This document shows, one piece after another, positions 1 through 7,417 of a DNA stretch of 15,659 nucleotides. The stretch covers positions 1-15,659 of the forward strand of contig JAZROG010000041.1 of NCBI GenBank assembly GCA_045648605.1, in the 5' to 3' direction. The position numbers and the translations under genes were made by a program. Positions within the stretch are counted from its first letter, which is position 1. Each line of letters opens with the position of its first letter. Source of the DNA: SIG710 sp045648605 (GTDB lineage: Bacteria > Bacillota > Clostridia > Oscillospirales > CAG-272). Below the pieces are notes generated by a model that searched no databases, was not told the DNA's origin, and saw only the letters and a program-made list of their open reading frames with translations.

Positions 1-36
1 TAAATTACATTTTCTTCCTTTATTATAAATAATACC

Positions 37-65
37 TTTACAACCGTTCTCATTTTTGGTATAAT
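37..65 (+). promoter_or_regulatory. Probable sigma-A promoter upstream of rarA
   Basis: TTTACA at 37-42 and TATAAT at 60-65 are separated by 17 bp, and a TG one base before the -10 box (57-58) gives an extended -10. Transcription would start near 72. The first gene downstream is rarA at 408, so the transcript would carry a leader of about 335 nt that contains the inverted-repeat element and the tandem hairpins described below. That it drives rarA is inferred from position only; a second, closer promoter was not recognised. Confidence 0.6.
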
Positions 66-85
66 ATAAAATGACACATTGTTTT

Positions 86-254
86 ATAAATAGGAATTTA
101 TCGGTGCGATTAAAAACGCAACTCTGTAGGGGACGGCGACCTCGACGTCCCACATGTCATTTAAAATCATAGGTAATTTCACGTTTTTTAGAGACGTCGT
201 GGTCGCCGTCCCTACAAACAAATGTCTCCGCCTGTTCGACAAATTCCTATTTAT
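86..254. mobile_element. Small MITE-like element with terminal inverted repeats
   Basis: The outer arms ATAAATAGGAATTT (86-99) and AAATTCCTATTTAT (241-254) are exact reverse complements of 14 bp. Just inside lies a second, GC-rich inverted pair: 125-150 and 191-216 match as reverse complements apart from about one substitution and two single-base gaps. The GC-rich inner arms stand out from AT-rich surroundings. About 170 bp with two nested inverted pairs and no coding capacity is typical of miniature inverted-repeat or REP-like intergenic elements. No transposase is present, so any movement would need to be supplied in trans. A target-site duplication is not clear. It could instead be a stable leader RNA hairpin, because it lies downstream of the 37-65 promoter. 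Confidence 0.6.
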
Positions 255-341
255 TAAACTATCTATTAACCATTCCCTCCGACTGAATTCGCGAGGTAGG
301 GTGAACAGCAAAAGTGCATAAACACGGTAGTAAAAGTTTTT

Positions 342-387
342 GCCAAGCTTTTTTCAAAAAGCTGGCCAAGCTTTTTTTAAAAAGCGG
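342..387. repeat. Two tandem 23-bp hairpin-forming repeats before rarA
   Basis: Copy 1 (342-364) and copy 2 (365-387) are head-to-tail and identical at 21 of 23 positions. Both begin GCCAAGCTTTTTT. Each is self-complementary (AGCTTTTT paired with AAAAAGCT or AAAAAGC), so each can fold into a short stem. They end about 10 bp before the rarA ribosome binding site. The stem plus T-run in each copy resembles a weak terminator or attenuator, but a dispersed repeat is equally possible. Confidence 0.6.
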
Positions 388-407
388 GAAAAAACGGAAA
401 GGAAAGA

Positions 408-1643
408 ATGAGGAATACACAGCTTGCCGATCTTATGCGGCCAAAATCTTTTGACGAGATAGTCGGTCAAAAGCACCTCTTCGGAGAGCGAGGAGTGGTG
501 AGAAAAATGGTCTCAGCCGGCAGAATAAATAATATGATATTTTATGGCCCTCCCGGAACAGGTAAAACAACGGCGGCTTCGATAATTGCGGAGAATAGCG
601 GCATGGTCTTTCATAGACTTAATGCAACAACGGCCTCGCTTCAGGACGTTAAGGACATCGCAAACCAGACAAATAACGTTTTCGGAAGCGGCGGAATACT
701 ACTGTACCTTGATGAGATACAGTATTTTAACCGCAAGCAGCAGCAGTCGCTTCTTGAATATATAGAGGACGGAAGAATCACCCTCATCGCTTCCACAACC
801 GAAAATCCGCATTTTTATGTCTATAATGCAATAATTTCCCGCTCCTCTCTTTTTGAGTTTAAGCCTGTTGAGCCAAGCGATTGTGTTCCTGCTCTCCGCC
901 GAGCCTTTGACTATCTTAATAAAAACGAAAATGATAACAAAACTGTCGAGGATGAGCTTCTTACATATATTGCAAAGGCAACCAAGGGAGATGTAAGACA
1001 CGCAATAGTTGTCCTTGAAAACGCATACTATGCGGCAGATAAAAAATTGACACAGGATGACGTTGATTCCTTCAATCCGTCCTGTGGCGGAATGAATGAT
1101 GACGACCACTTTGATCTCCTTTCGTGCCTGCAAAAGTCAATAAGAGGATCCGACCCCGACGCCACCGCATTTTATGTTGCAAAACTGGTGAATTTTGGTG
1201 AGCTTGACGCACTTTGCAGAAGGCTTCAGGTCATCGCAAGCGAGGATATCGGACTTGCTTATCCCATGGCGGCAGTTATTGTCCGTTCATGCTGTGAAAG
1301 CGCCAAGGAGCTTGGTTTTCCCGAGGCAAGGATACCTCTTATAAACGCCGCTCTCATGCTTGCAACCTCCCCAAAATCCAACTCCGCATATATGGCTCTT
1401 GCCGCTGCTGATGAGGATGTGCGCGCAGGTCTCGGAGTTGAATGTCCGAGGCATCTTCAAAGCCCGCTTTTCAAGGGCTATAAGTATCCTCACGACTATA
1501 AAAACGCATATGTTGACCAACAATATCTGCCAAATGATATAAAGAATAATATCTATTATCGCTTTGGCGAAAATAAGACCGAGCAGGCTGCAAAAGCATA
1601 TGCCGAGTCTATCGGAAGCATTAAATATAAGGATAAGAAATGA
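408..1643 (+). CDS. rarA: Replication-associated recombination protein RarA/MgsA (AAA+ ATPase)
   Basis: This 411-residue protein matches RarA (MgsA, eukaryotic WRNIP1), a clamp-loader-like AAA+ ATPase that acts with SSB at stalled replication forks. Visible motifs are an N-terminal 'MRPKSFDEIVGQKHL' segment, Walker A GPPGTGKTT at residues 47-55, Walker B ending in DE at 102-103, and the sensor-1 segment ASTTENP at 128-134. The C-terminal half carries RarA tetramerisation-domain hallmarks (DPDA, ASEDIG, HDYKNAYVDQQYLP). The Walker B neighbourhood reads DEIQ rather than the common DEIH. The length is normal for the family. The ATG at 408 follows GGAAAGG at 396-402. mnmG starts 34 bp after the stop, which suggests co-transcription. 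In many Firmicutes mnmE, not rarA, precedes mnmG. Confidence 0.93.
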   Translation: MRNTQLADLMRPKSFDEIVGQKHLFGERGVVRKMVSAGRINNMIFYGPPGTGKTTAASIIAENSGMVFHRLNATTASLQDVKDIANQTNNVFGSGGILLYLDEIQYFNRKQQQSLLEYIEDGRITLIASTTENPHFYVYNAIISRSSLFEFKPVEPSDCVPALRRAFDYLNKNENDNKTVEDELLTYIAKATKGDVRHAIVVLENAYYAADKKLTQDDVDSFNPSCGGMNDDDHFDLLSCLQKSIRGSDPDATAFYVAKLVNFGELDALCRRLQVIASEDIGLAYPMAAVIVRSCCESAKELGFPEARIPLINAALMLATSPKSNSAYMALAAADEDVRAGLGVECPRHLQSPLFKGYKYPHDYKNAYVDQQYLPNDIKNNIYYRFGENKTEQAAKAYAESIGSIKYKDKK

Positions 1644-1677
1644 CAATATTTGTCTCACCAAAGAAAAGAGATCGTAA

Positions 1678-3600
1678 ATGATAAATTTAGAAAAAGAAAA
1701 CTATTCTGCTGAAATTGAAGGCTCTGAAAATTTTACCTCTGTCGCTGTGATCGGCGCGGGTCATGCGGGAATAGAGGCGGCTCTCGCCTCTGCGAGAACG
1801 GGTATAGATACCGTTCTTTTCACCATGAGCCTTGACGCTGTTGCAAATATGCCCTGTAACCCCTCCATCGGCGGAACGGGTAAGGGTCACCTTGTTTATG
1901 AGATCGACGCCCTCGGAGGCGAGATGGGAAGGGCGGCTGACCTTGTAACGCTCCAGAGTAGAACCCTCAATCTCGGCAAGGGCGCGGCTGTTCATTCGAA
2001 GCGTATTCAAGCCGATAGAAAAAAATATCAGGCGATAATGAAGCACACCCTTGAAAAAGAAAAAAATCTCCGTCTGATTCAAGCGGAGATAACAGAAATC
2101 ATAACAGAAAATGTCAATTCGGATAAACAAAAAATTTCAGGTATAAAAACACGTCTCGGTGAGGTCTGGAGAGCCGAAAAGGTCATAATCTGCAGCGGAA
2201 CATTTCTTGAAAGCAGAATTTTTGTGGGTCATACAAATTATGAGGCGGGACCCGACGGGCTTCTCCCCGCAAAGGGTCTTTCAAGCTCTCTTGAGGAGCA
2301 TGGAATAAGGCTTATGCGCTTTAAAACAGGCACTCCCGCAAGAATTAAAAGGGATACCATCGACCTCTCGGTTCTTGAAATTCAGAACGGTGAGGAGCCG
2401 ATAATTCCTTATTCCTCCCTTACGGGTGAAACAGAGCTTGACGGTATCGAGCAGCTGCCTTGCCACATCGTTTATACCAACCAAAATACACATAATATTA
2501 TTAAAGAAAATATCGGCAGAAGCGCAATGTATTCGGGTCAGATCCACGGAACAGGCCCTCGCTATTGCCCCTCTATCGAGGATAAAATCGTCCGCTTTGC
2601 AGACAAGGAAAGACATCAGCTTTTTGTTGAGCCTATGGGCGAGAACACCGAGGAAATATACCTTCAAGGCTTTTCAACCTCGATGCCGACCGACGTTCAG
2701 ATGAAGATGCTTCACTCTCTCCGCGGCTTTGAAAATGCACAGGTAATGCGCTATGCGTACGCCATAGAATACGATTGCTGTGACCCCCTCGAACTCCATC
2801 CGACCCTTGAATTTAAAGGCATCGAGGGACTTTACGGAGCAGGTCAGTTTAACGGAACAAGCGGCTATGAGGAGGCGGCAGCCCAGGGACTTATCGCGGG
2901 TCTCAACGCTTCTCTTGCTGTGCGCGGCAGGGAACAGCTTATCCTCAAACGAAGTGGCTCATATATCGGAACTCTCATCGATGATCTTGTTACAAAGGGC
3001 ACAAATGAGCCTTACAGAATGATGACCTCCCGCTCCGAATACCGCCTTCTTCTCCGTCAGGATAACGCGGATATACGTCTGAGTGAAATAGGTCACGATT
3101 CGGGACTTCTTTCCGATGAAAGATATGAAAAATTCGTGGAGAAAAGGTCAATTATCGAAAAGGAAATCGAAAGACTTGAAAAAACAAATCTTTCACCTAA
3201 ATTTGCAAGCGATTTTCTCTATAAAATAGGAGAAACTCCCGTCTCAAGCGGTGTTTCCCTTGCAGATCTTCTCCGCCGCCCCGCTGTTACATACGAGGCA
3301 ATGAAGGAGATTGACAAAAACCGTCCGTCACTGCCGAGAGCTGTAAAAACAACCGTCGAGGTCTCGGTAAAATATGAGGGATATATCAAAAAGCAGCTGG
3401 CGGAGATCAGACGCCACGAGGCACTTGAGGAAAAGGTCATTCCGAGTGACATTGACTATTCTCTTGTTAAGGGTCTGCGAATCGAAGCTATGCAGAAGCT
3501 CACAGCGCAGAGACCCATGACAGTTGGACAGGCATCAAGAATCAGCGGAGTGAGTCCGGCGGATATTTCTGTTCTGCTCATTTATTTGGGTATAAAATAA
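1678..3600 (+). CDS. mnmG: tRNA uridine-5-carboxymethylaminomethyl modification enzyme MnmG (GidA)
   Basis: MnmG is the FAD-binding partner of MnmE. The complex installs carboxymethylaminomethyl groups at C5 of the wobble uridine (U34) in certain tRNAs, using methylene-tetrahydrofolate, FAD and NADH. At 640 residues it is full length, with a slightly long N-terminus. The FAD dinucleotide motif GAGHAG is at residues 26-31. Family signatures follow in order: MPCNPSIGG, GPRYCPSIEDK, STSMPTDVQ, GTSGYEEAAAQGL and MTSRSEYRLLLRQDNAD, then the C-terminal helical MnmE/tRNA-binding region (AMQKLTAQRP, SRISGVSPADI). The ribosome binding site is weak (AAGAG before the ATG), but no other start fits before the FAD motif. 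mnmE is not in the window, so the partner must lie elsewhere. Confidence 0.96.
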   Translation: MINLEKENYSAEIEGSENFTSVAVIGAGHAGIEAALASARTGIDTVLFTMSLDAVANMPCNPSIGGTGKGHLVYEIDALGGEMGRAADLVTLQSRTLNLGKGAAVHSKRIQADRKKYQAIMKHTLEKEKNLRLIQAEITEIITENVNSDKQKISGIKTRLGEVWRAEKVIICSGTFLESRIFVGHTNYEAGPDGLLPAKGLSSSLEEHGIRLMRFKTGTPARIKRDTIDLSVLEIQNGEEPIIPYSSLTGETELDGIEQLPCHIVYTNQNTHNIIKENIGRSAMYSGQIHGTGPRYCPSIEDKIVRFADKERHQLFVEPMGENTEEIYLQGFSTSMPTDVQMKMLHSLRGFENAQVMRYAYAIEYDCCDPLELHPTLEFKGIEGLYGAGQFNGTSGYEEAAAQGLIAGLNASLAVRGREQLILKRSGSYIGTLIDDLVTKGTNEPYRMMTSRSEYRLLLRQDNADIRLSEIGHDSGLLSDERYEKFVEKRSIIEKEIERLEKTNLSPKFASDFLYKIGETPVSSGVSLADLLRRPAVTYEAMKEIDKNRPSLPRAVKTTVEVSVKYEGYIKKQLAEIRRHEALEEKVIPSDIDYSLVKGLRIEAMQKLTAQRPMTVGQASRISGVSPADISVLLIYLGIK

Positions 3601-3703
3601 CCTCTTTCTGCAGTCAAATAAAAATTTAAAATTCAAGCAATTATTGGGTTTTGATATTTTTATTTGAATGTAAAATTGATAAAAATGTAGGGTATATAAT
3701 AAT

Positions 3704-4456
3704 ATGAAGAAAAAAGAAGAATTTTTTGCCAAAGCTCGGGAGATTTTTACCGAAAACTCCCTTTCAGAATATTTGAATGACGATATTTTGGATAAATTTT
3801 ACGAGCTGAAGGAAATTATGCTCGATACTAACGAAAAAATGAATATTACAGCCATCACCGAGGAGAAAGCAGTAATTGCCCGTCATTTTGCCGACTCGCT
3901 TCTTCTTCTTCGCGTCGGCATCGAAAGCGGATCAAAGGCTTGCGATATCGGCTGCGGCGGTGGCTTCCCCTCATTTCCCATCGCCATTGCAAGACCTGAT
4001 ATCACCGTTATGGGAGTGGACAGCACCTCAAAGAAGATCGCATATGTAAATGATACCGCCAAAAAATTAGGTCTTGATAATCTCACCGCCATCAGCGCAA
4101 GAGCCGAGGATATTTCGGGTGTTGACGGCGAATACAGAGAAAAATTTGATATCGTGTGTGCAAGAGCAGTTGCATCATTGCCCATACTGTGTGAGCTTTG
4201 TTTGCCTTTTGTAAAGGTCGGGGGAAGATTTGTAGCCTTGAAATCCAAAACCGCCGATGAAGAGCTTGATGACTCCAAAAAGGGAATAGTGACCCTTGGC
4301 GGTAAGATAGAGAAAATTGAAAGATTATCCCTTATCGACCATACTCTTGAGGAAGGCTCTGAGGCTGAAAGAACCCTCATAACCGTCCGCAAGGTGTCAA
4401 AAACACCGCCAAAATACCCAAGACCTTATGCACAGATAAAGAAAAAGCACTTATAA
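3704..4456 (+). CDS. rsmG: 16S rRNA (guanine-N7) methyltransferase RsmG (GidB)
   Basis: RsmG methylates N7 of the guanine in the 530 loop of 16S rRNA (G527 in E. coli numbering) with S-adenosylmethionine; loss in other bacteria gives low-level streptomycin resistance. The 250-residue protein has the family's NEKMNITAITE stretch, the SAM-binding glycine loop DIGCGGGFPS at residues 81-90, the acidic end of strand 2 (MGVDS) and the ARAVASLPILCELCLP segment. The gap from mnmG is 103 bp. The best Shine-Dalgarno candidate, AGGG at 3689-3692, is weak and 11 nt from the ATG, so either translation initiation is poor or the start is slightly off. The C-terminus is basic (KKKHL). A terminator follows within 6 bp. 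Confidence 0.95.
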   Translation: MKKKEEFFAKAREIFTENSLSEYLNDDILDKFYELKEIMLDTNEKMNITAITEEKAVIARHFADSLLLLRVGIESGSKACDIGCGGGFPSFPIAIARPDITVMGVDSTSKKIAYVNDTAKKLGLDNLTAISARAEDISGVDGEYREKFDIVCARAVASLPILCELCLPFVKVGGRFVALKSKTADEELDDSKKGIVTLGGKIEKIERLSLIDHTLEEGSEAERTLITVRKVSKTPPKYPRPYAQIKKKHL

Positions 4457-4461
4457 TTTAA

Positions 4462-4490
4462 CCGGAGATGGGAATAGCATCTCCGGCTTT
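4462..4490 (+). terminator. Rho-independent terminator after rsmG
   Basis: A perfect 9-bp stem, CCGGAGATG (4462-4470) with CATCTCCGG (4478-4486), has a 7-nt loop and is followed by CTTTTAATTT. It closes the rarA-mnmG-rsmG cluster. On the other strand the hairpin is followed by TTAAATTAT, so it may also stop leftward transcription from noc, less efficiently. Confidence 0.8.
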
Positions 4491-4508
4491 TAATTTAATA
4501 CTCACTAA

Positions 4509-4524
4509 TGTTTCACGTGAAACA
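4509..4524. promoter_or_regulatory. parS: parS centromere-like site 1
   Basis: The sequence TGTTTCACGTGAAACA is a perfect 16-bp palindrome identical to the conserved chromosomal parS site bound by ParB/Spo0J. The flanking A and T extend the symmetry to 18 bp (4508-4525). It sits between convergent rsmG and noc, clear of any coding sequence. The cognate genes soj and spo0J lie about 1.2 kb to the right. Confidence 0.95.
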
Positions 4525-4545
4525 TAGAAAAACGCGAATTAGAAC

Positions 4546-4561
4546 TGTTTCACGTGAAACA
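4546..4561. promoter_or_regulatory. parS: parS centromere-like site 2
   Basis: This is a second perfect copy of TGTTTCACGTGAAACA. Its centre is 37 bp from that of site 1, about 3.5 helical turns, so the two sites face opposite sides of the DNA. Its last base directly abuts the noc stop codon (4562-4564). Paired parS sites so close together would serve as one ParB loading zone; the effect of the opposite phasing is inference. Confidence 0.95.
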
Positions 4562-5392
4562 TCACCCGATTTTTCTTGGATTCAGTATGGAGATTTCAAT
4601 TAAAATTCCGTTTTCATCCTCCTTTTTCTTTGACGAAATATCCACGCCCGCATTTTTTACCACATCAATAGCTCTATCAAGTGTATTATAAAAAAGTCTG
4701 ATATCCTTGATAATCGGAATCCTCTTACCCGATTTTTCGATTATACAATCCTTTTCTTCAATAAGCTTATCAACATATGCCTCTGTTGCGCTGACATTAA
4801 GACGGGATTTTATCACCACAAAAATAGTCTTTTTTCTCTCCTCCGTATCGTCCAGCTTTAAAATTGCCCTCGCGTGACGTTCGGTAAGCCTGTTTTCAAG
4901 AATCAAAGCCTCCTCCTCGGCGCTGTATCGCAGCAGGCGCAGCTTATTTGCCACCGCCGATTGACTCATGGAAAGCTTTTTAGCCACCTCATCCTGTGTC
5001 AGCTTAAATTCCTCAATAAGCTTTTTCATAGCCCGCGCCATCTCAAAAATATTCAGATCCTCCCGCAGAAGATTTTCGATTAGAGCAAGCTCTGCGGATT
5101 TTTTATCGTCTGCAGTCATGATGATGCAGGGAACACTCCTCATTCCGAGAAGCTTTGCGGCACGAAATCTCCTTTCACCTGCGATTATTTCAAAAATTCG
5201 GTTTTCATCACCTCCCGATGCGATCCTCACCGTTATCGGCTGCAAAATCCCATATCTCCTTATAGAATCTGCAAGTCTGATGGTGGCATTGCTCTCAAAG
5301 CTCGCACGCGGCTGCGAACGGTTGGGTCTGATTGCTCCTGTATCGATATTAACGATAGCGCCCTCATCGCAAAAACTAAAATTATCCGTCAT
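4562..5392 (-). CDS. noc: ParB-family nucleoid occlusion protein, Noc-like
   Basis: This 276-residue ParB/Spo0J-family protein carries the CTP-binding box GERRFRA at residues 72-78, the ENLLREDL motif at 106-113, and a helix-turn-helix at about 131-154 (TQDEVAKKL, SQSAVANKLRLL). The LTERHARAIL stretch (169-178) and the C-terminal end (RLFYNTLDRAIDVVKNAGV, then ILIEISILNP) resemble Bacillus Noc more than Spo0J, which here is a separate gene. Noc spreads on DNA as a CTP-dependent clamp and blocks division over the nucleoid. The N-terminus (MTDNFSFCDE) shows no clear basic amphipathic membrane-targeting helix like that of B. subtilis Noc. The gene points opposite to the B. subtilis arrangement. 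The start ATG follows AAGGAAG at about 9 nt. It could be a second ParB rather than a true Noc; the DNA-binding specificity cannot be read from sequence alone. Confidence 0.82.
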   Translation of the reverse strand: MTDNFSFCDEGAIVNIDTGAIRPNRSQPRASFESNATIRLADSIRRYGILQPITVRIASGGDENRIFEIIAGERRFRAAKLLGMRSVPCIIMTADDKKSAELALIENLLREDLNIFEMARAMKKLIEEFKLTQDEVAKKLSMSQSAVANKLRLLRYSAEEEALILENRLTERHARAILKLDDTEERKKTIFVVIKSRLNVSATEAYVDKLIEEKDCIIEKSGKRIPIIKDIRLFYNTLDRAIDVVKNAGVDISSKKKEDENGILIEISILNPRKIG

Positions 5393-5709
5393 TTTTATAA
5401 ACTTCCTTTCGTTTTTTTCGTTGCTAAAATTTTACCATAGCTTTCCCGCCGAATGACTCATATTTTGAGGGTAGTTTTTCATTAAATTAAGAATTTTTCT
5501 GCCCGAAAATGTTTGGCTTTGGCGGGTAATAGTCTTTAAGATATGAAATTGAATGAAAATATGACCTGCTTTTGTCTCTTTGGGGCGCAACTTGTGAAAA
5601 AATATGGATGAAATTTTTAAAAAGGCAAAAATAATTTAAAATGCTCTTGAAAAAAGAACTGATGAGTGTTATAATATATAGGAGATAAAAATAATACCGT
5701 GAGGAAAAA
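5393..5709. other. Divergent noc/soj intergenic region
   Basis: This 317-bp AT-rich stretch separates leftward noc from rightward soj. It contains the soj promoter (5647-5675) and the noc ribosome binding site. No parS copy, no Noc-type ATTTCCCGGGAAAT site and no DnaA-box cluster was seen. A TAAAAT box on the minus strand (5429-5434) could be the noc -10, but no acceptable -35 lies 16-18 bp from it. A short inverted repeat, CTCA-TATTT-TGAG, lies at about 5457-5469. Confidence 0.5.
5647..5675 (+). promoter_or_regulatory. Sigma-A-type promoter for soj-spo0J
   Basis: TTGAAA (5647-5652) and a perfect TATAAT (5670-5675) are separated by exactly 17 bp. The predicted start is near 5682, giving a short leader of about 28 nt that contains the soj ribosome binding site (GTGAGG, ending 5 nt before the ATG). 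Confidence 0.8.
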
Positions 5710-6471
5710 ATGGGAAAGATAATAACATTTGCAAATCAAAAGGGCGGAGTAGGAAAAACCACATCTGCCGTAAACGTTGCCGCCTCACTCGGTATCCTCG
5801 GAAAAAAGGTACTTCTTGTTGACCTTGACCCCCAGGGAAATACCACGAGCGGAGTCGGCATACCGAAGAAAAACCTCAAATATACCACATCCGAAATAAT
5901 GCTGGACGGTGTTTCTGCCGCAGATGCGATAATTGAAACAAAATTTCAAAATCTCAGCGTTATTCCGACCAATATAAGCCTCGCAGGAAGCGAATTTGAC
6001 CTTTTCCAGGTTGAAGAGGGCGAAAAATGCATGAAAAAAGCTCTTGACGAGATAAAGGATAATTATGATTATATCATCATCGACTGTCCTCCGTCTCTTG
6101 GAATGCTCACCATCAACGCACTTGTTGCGGCAGACAGCGTGATAGTTCCCATGCAGTGCGAATTTTATGCTCTTGAGGGACTTTCGCAGCTTATGATCTC
6201 CATCGGAAAGATAAAACAGAAATTCAATCCGTCGCTTTTCGTCTGCGGAATACTCGTGACAATGTATAACGGAAGACTTGTTCTTTCGATGCAGGTCATT
6301 TCCGAGCTTAAAAAGCACTATTCGGACAAGTTGTTTAAAACCGCAGTTTCAAGAAATGTCCGTCTTTCCGAGGCACCCGGCTTTGGAATGCCGGTATATT
6401 ACCATGATAAGCTGTCAAAGGGTACGGGCGAATATCTTGAGGTGGCAAAAGAACTAATGGAAAGGATATAA
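5710..6471 (+). CDS. soj: Chromosome-partitioning ATPase Soj/ParA
   Basis: Soj is a deviant-Walker ATPase that binds DNA as an ATP dimer. It works with Spo0J-parS complexes in origin segregation and, in Bacillus, in control of DnaA. The 253-residue protein has Walker A KGGVGKTT at residues 11-18, with the signature lysine K11 and catalytic K16. DLDPQGN follows at 38-44, and the Walker B-like segment YIIIDCPPSLG comes later. There is no N-terminal helix-turn-helix, which fits the short chromosomal type rather than plasmid ParA. It has its own promoter and an adequate ribosome binding site. spo0J starts 4 bp after its stop, so the two are certainly translated from one message. Confidence 0.96.
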   Translation: MGKIITFANQKGGVGKTTSAVNVAASLGILGKKVLLVDLDPQGNTTSGVGIPKKNLKYTTSEIMLDGVSAADAIIETKFQNLSVIPTNISLAGSEFDLFQVEEGEKCMKKALDEIKDNYDYIIIDCPPSLGMLTINALVAADSVIVPMQCEFYALEGLSQLMISIGKIKQKFNPSLFVCGILVTMYNGRLVLSMQVISELKKHYSDKLFKTAVSRNVRLSEAPGFGMPVYYHDKLSKGTGEYLEVAKELMERI

Positions 6472-6475
6472 TAAT

Positions 6476-7366
6476 ATGGCAAGAAGAGCAGGGGGACTCG
6501 GCAGGGATATGTTCGATATTCTTGACGATAATGCTTCGGGTGCGAAAAAGGAAAGCGTAACCACCCTTCGTATTTCGTCAATCGAGCCGAGAAAAAATCA
6601 GCCCCGAAAGACCTTTGAGGAGGAAAGCCTCAGTCAGCTCGCGGAATCCATAGGAAAGCACGGAGTTCTGCAGCCGATAATAGTAAAGGAAAGCTCCCTT
6701 GAGGGCTATTATGAAATAATTGCGGGCGAGCGACGCTGGAGAGCCTCAAAAATGGCGGGTCTCAGCGAAATTCCCGTGGTAATTTTTAATGGCGACGATC
6801 TGAAGGCCGCACAGGTGGCAATAATAGAAAATGTTCAGAGACAGGATCTCAATCCTCTTGAGGAAGCTCTCGGATACCGTGATCTTATCGATAGATTCGG
6901 ACTTACCCAGGAGCAGGTGGCAAGTGAGGTTGGCAAGAGCAGACCCACAGTTACCAACATGATGCGTCTTCTTGAGCTTCCCGATGAAGCTCTCGAAATG
7001 CTTCGTGACGGAAAGCTCAGCACAGGTCATGCAAGAGCGCTTTTGGCGCTGAAAAGCCGCGAGGACGTGATTTCTCTTGCAAATAAGGTCTATCTGCGGG
7101 GTCTTTCGGTAAGAGAGACCGAGGCAGCGGTCAAAAGACTTAATTCGGAGAGCAAGGCGAAGCCCGAAAAGCAGACAAAGGAAAGCGAGCAGACCGAGAT
7201 CTATTTCCGCGATCTTGAAAGAAAAAGTATGTCTCTACTCGGAAGAAGGATAAAGATCCATAATGACGAGAAGAAAAAGACAGTTGAGCTTTCATATATA
7301 GACAACGGTGACCTTGAGGAGATTCTCCGCAAGCTTTGCGGCTCGGATCTCTTTGACGATAATTGA
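6476..7366 (+). CDS. spo0J: Chromosome-partitioning protein Spo0J/ParB
   Basis: This is the parS-binding CTPase that loads at the two sites at 4.5 kb, slides and spreads, recruits SMC and stimulates Soj. The 296-residue protein opens with the family's glycine- and arginine-rich tail (RRAGGLGRD), probably the Soj-contacting segment. It then has GERRWRA at residues 84-90, ENVQRQDLNPLEEA, a helix-turn-helix (TQEQVASEVGKSRPTVTN), LSTGHARALLAL and a C-terminal dimerisation domain ending LEEILRKLCG. The GKSRP and STGHARALL segments identify it as Spo0J proper, in contrast to the Noc-like paralogue at 4562-5392. A linker rich in K, E and Q separates the DNA-binding and dimerisation domains. Confidence 0.95.
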   Translation: MARRAGGLGRDMFDILDDNASGAKKESVTTLRISSIEPRKNQPRKTFEEESLSQLAESIGKHGVLQPIIVKESSLEGYYEIIAGERRWRASKMAGLSEIPVVIFNGDDLKAAQVAIIENVQRQDLNPLEEALGYRDLIDRFGLTQEQVASEVGKSRPTVTNMMRLLELPDEALEMLRDGKLSTGHARALLALKSREDVISLANKVYLRGLSVRETEAAVKRLNSESKAKPEKQTKESEQTEIYFRDLERKSMSLLGRRIKIHNDEKKKTVELSYIDNGDLEEILRKLCGSDLFDDN

Positions 7367-7392
7367 TTTTAAAAATTCAAACACATTAACAT
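7363..7392 (+). promoter_or_regulatory. Possible promoter for serS
   Basis: TTGATT (7363-7368, overlapping the spo0J stop) and TAACAT (7387-7392) are 18 bp apart. The match is only moderate. The 51-bp gap to serS is too short for a T-box leader, so serS must be read from this promoter or by read-through from soj-spo0J. Confidence 0.3.
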
Positions 7393-7417
7393 TAAAAAAT
7401 AAACGAGAGGTTTAAAA

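Noticed and set aside
84..311. Leftward 75-residue ORF in the first 300 bases
   Set aside because: It spans the whole inverted-repeat element and its flanks; the composition follows the repeat arms and no domain is seen.
3664..3700. Promoter just before rsmG (TTGATA with TATAAT)
   Set aside because: The spacing is 13 bp, or 25 bp from the alternative TTGAAT, and the -10 box would end 3 bp before the start codon, so it does not fit a normal promoter for this gene.
4457..5709. Replication origin
   Set aside because: The gene set is typically origin-proximal and parS is present, but no cluster of TTATCCACA-like DnaA boxes and no dnaA gene were seen.
7367..7417. T-box riboswitch before serS
   Set aside because: The gap is only 51 bp, and neither a T-box consensus nor an antiterminator structure is present.
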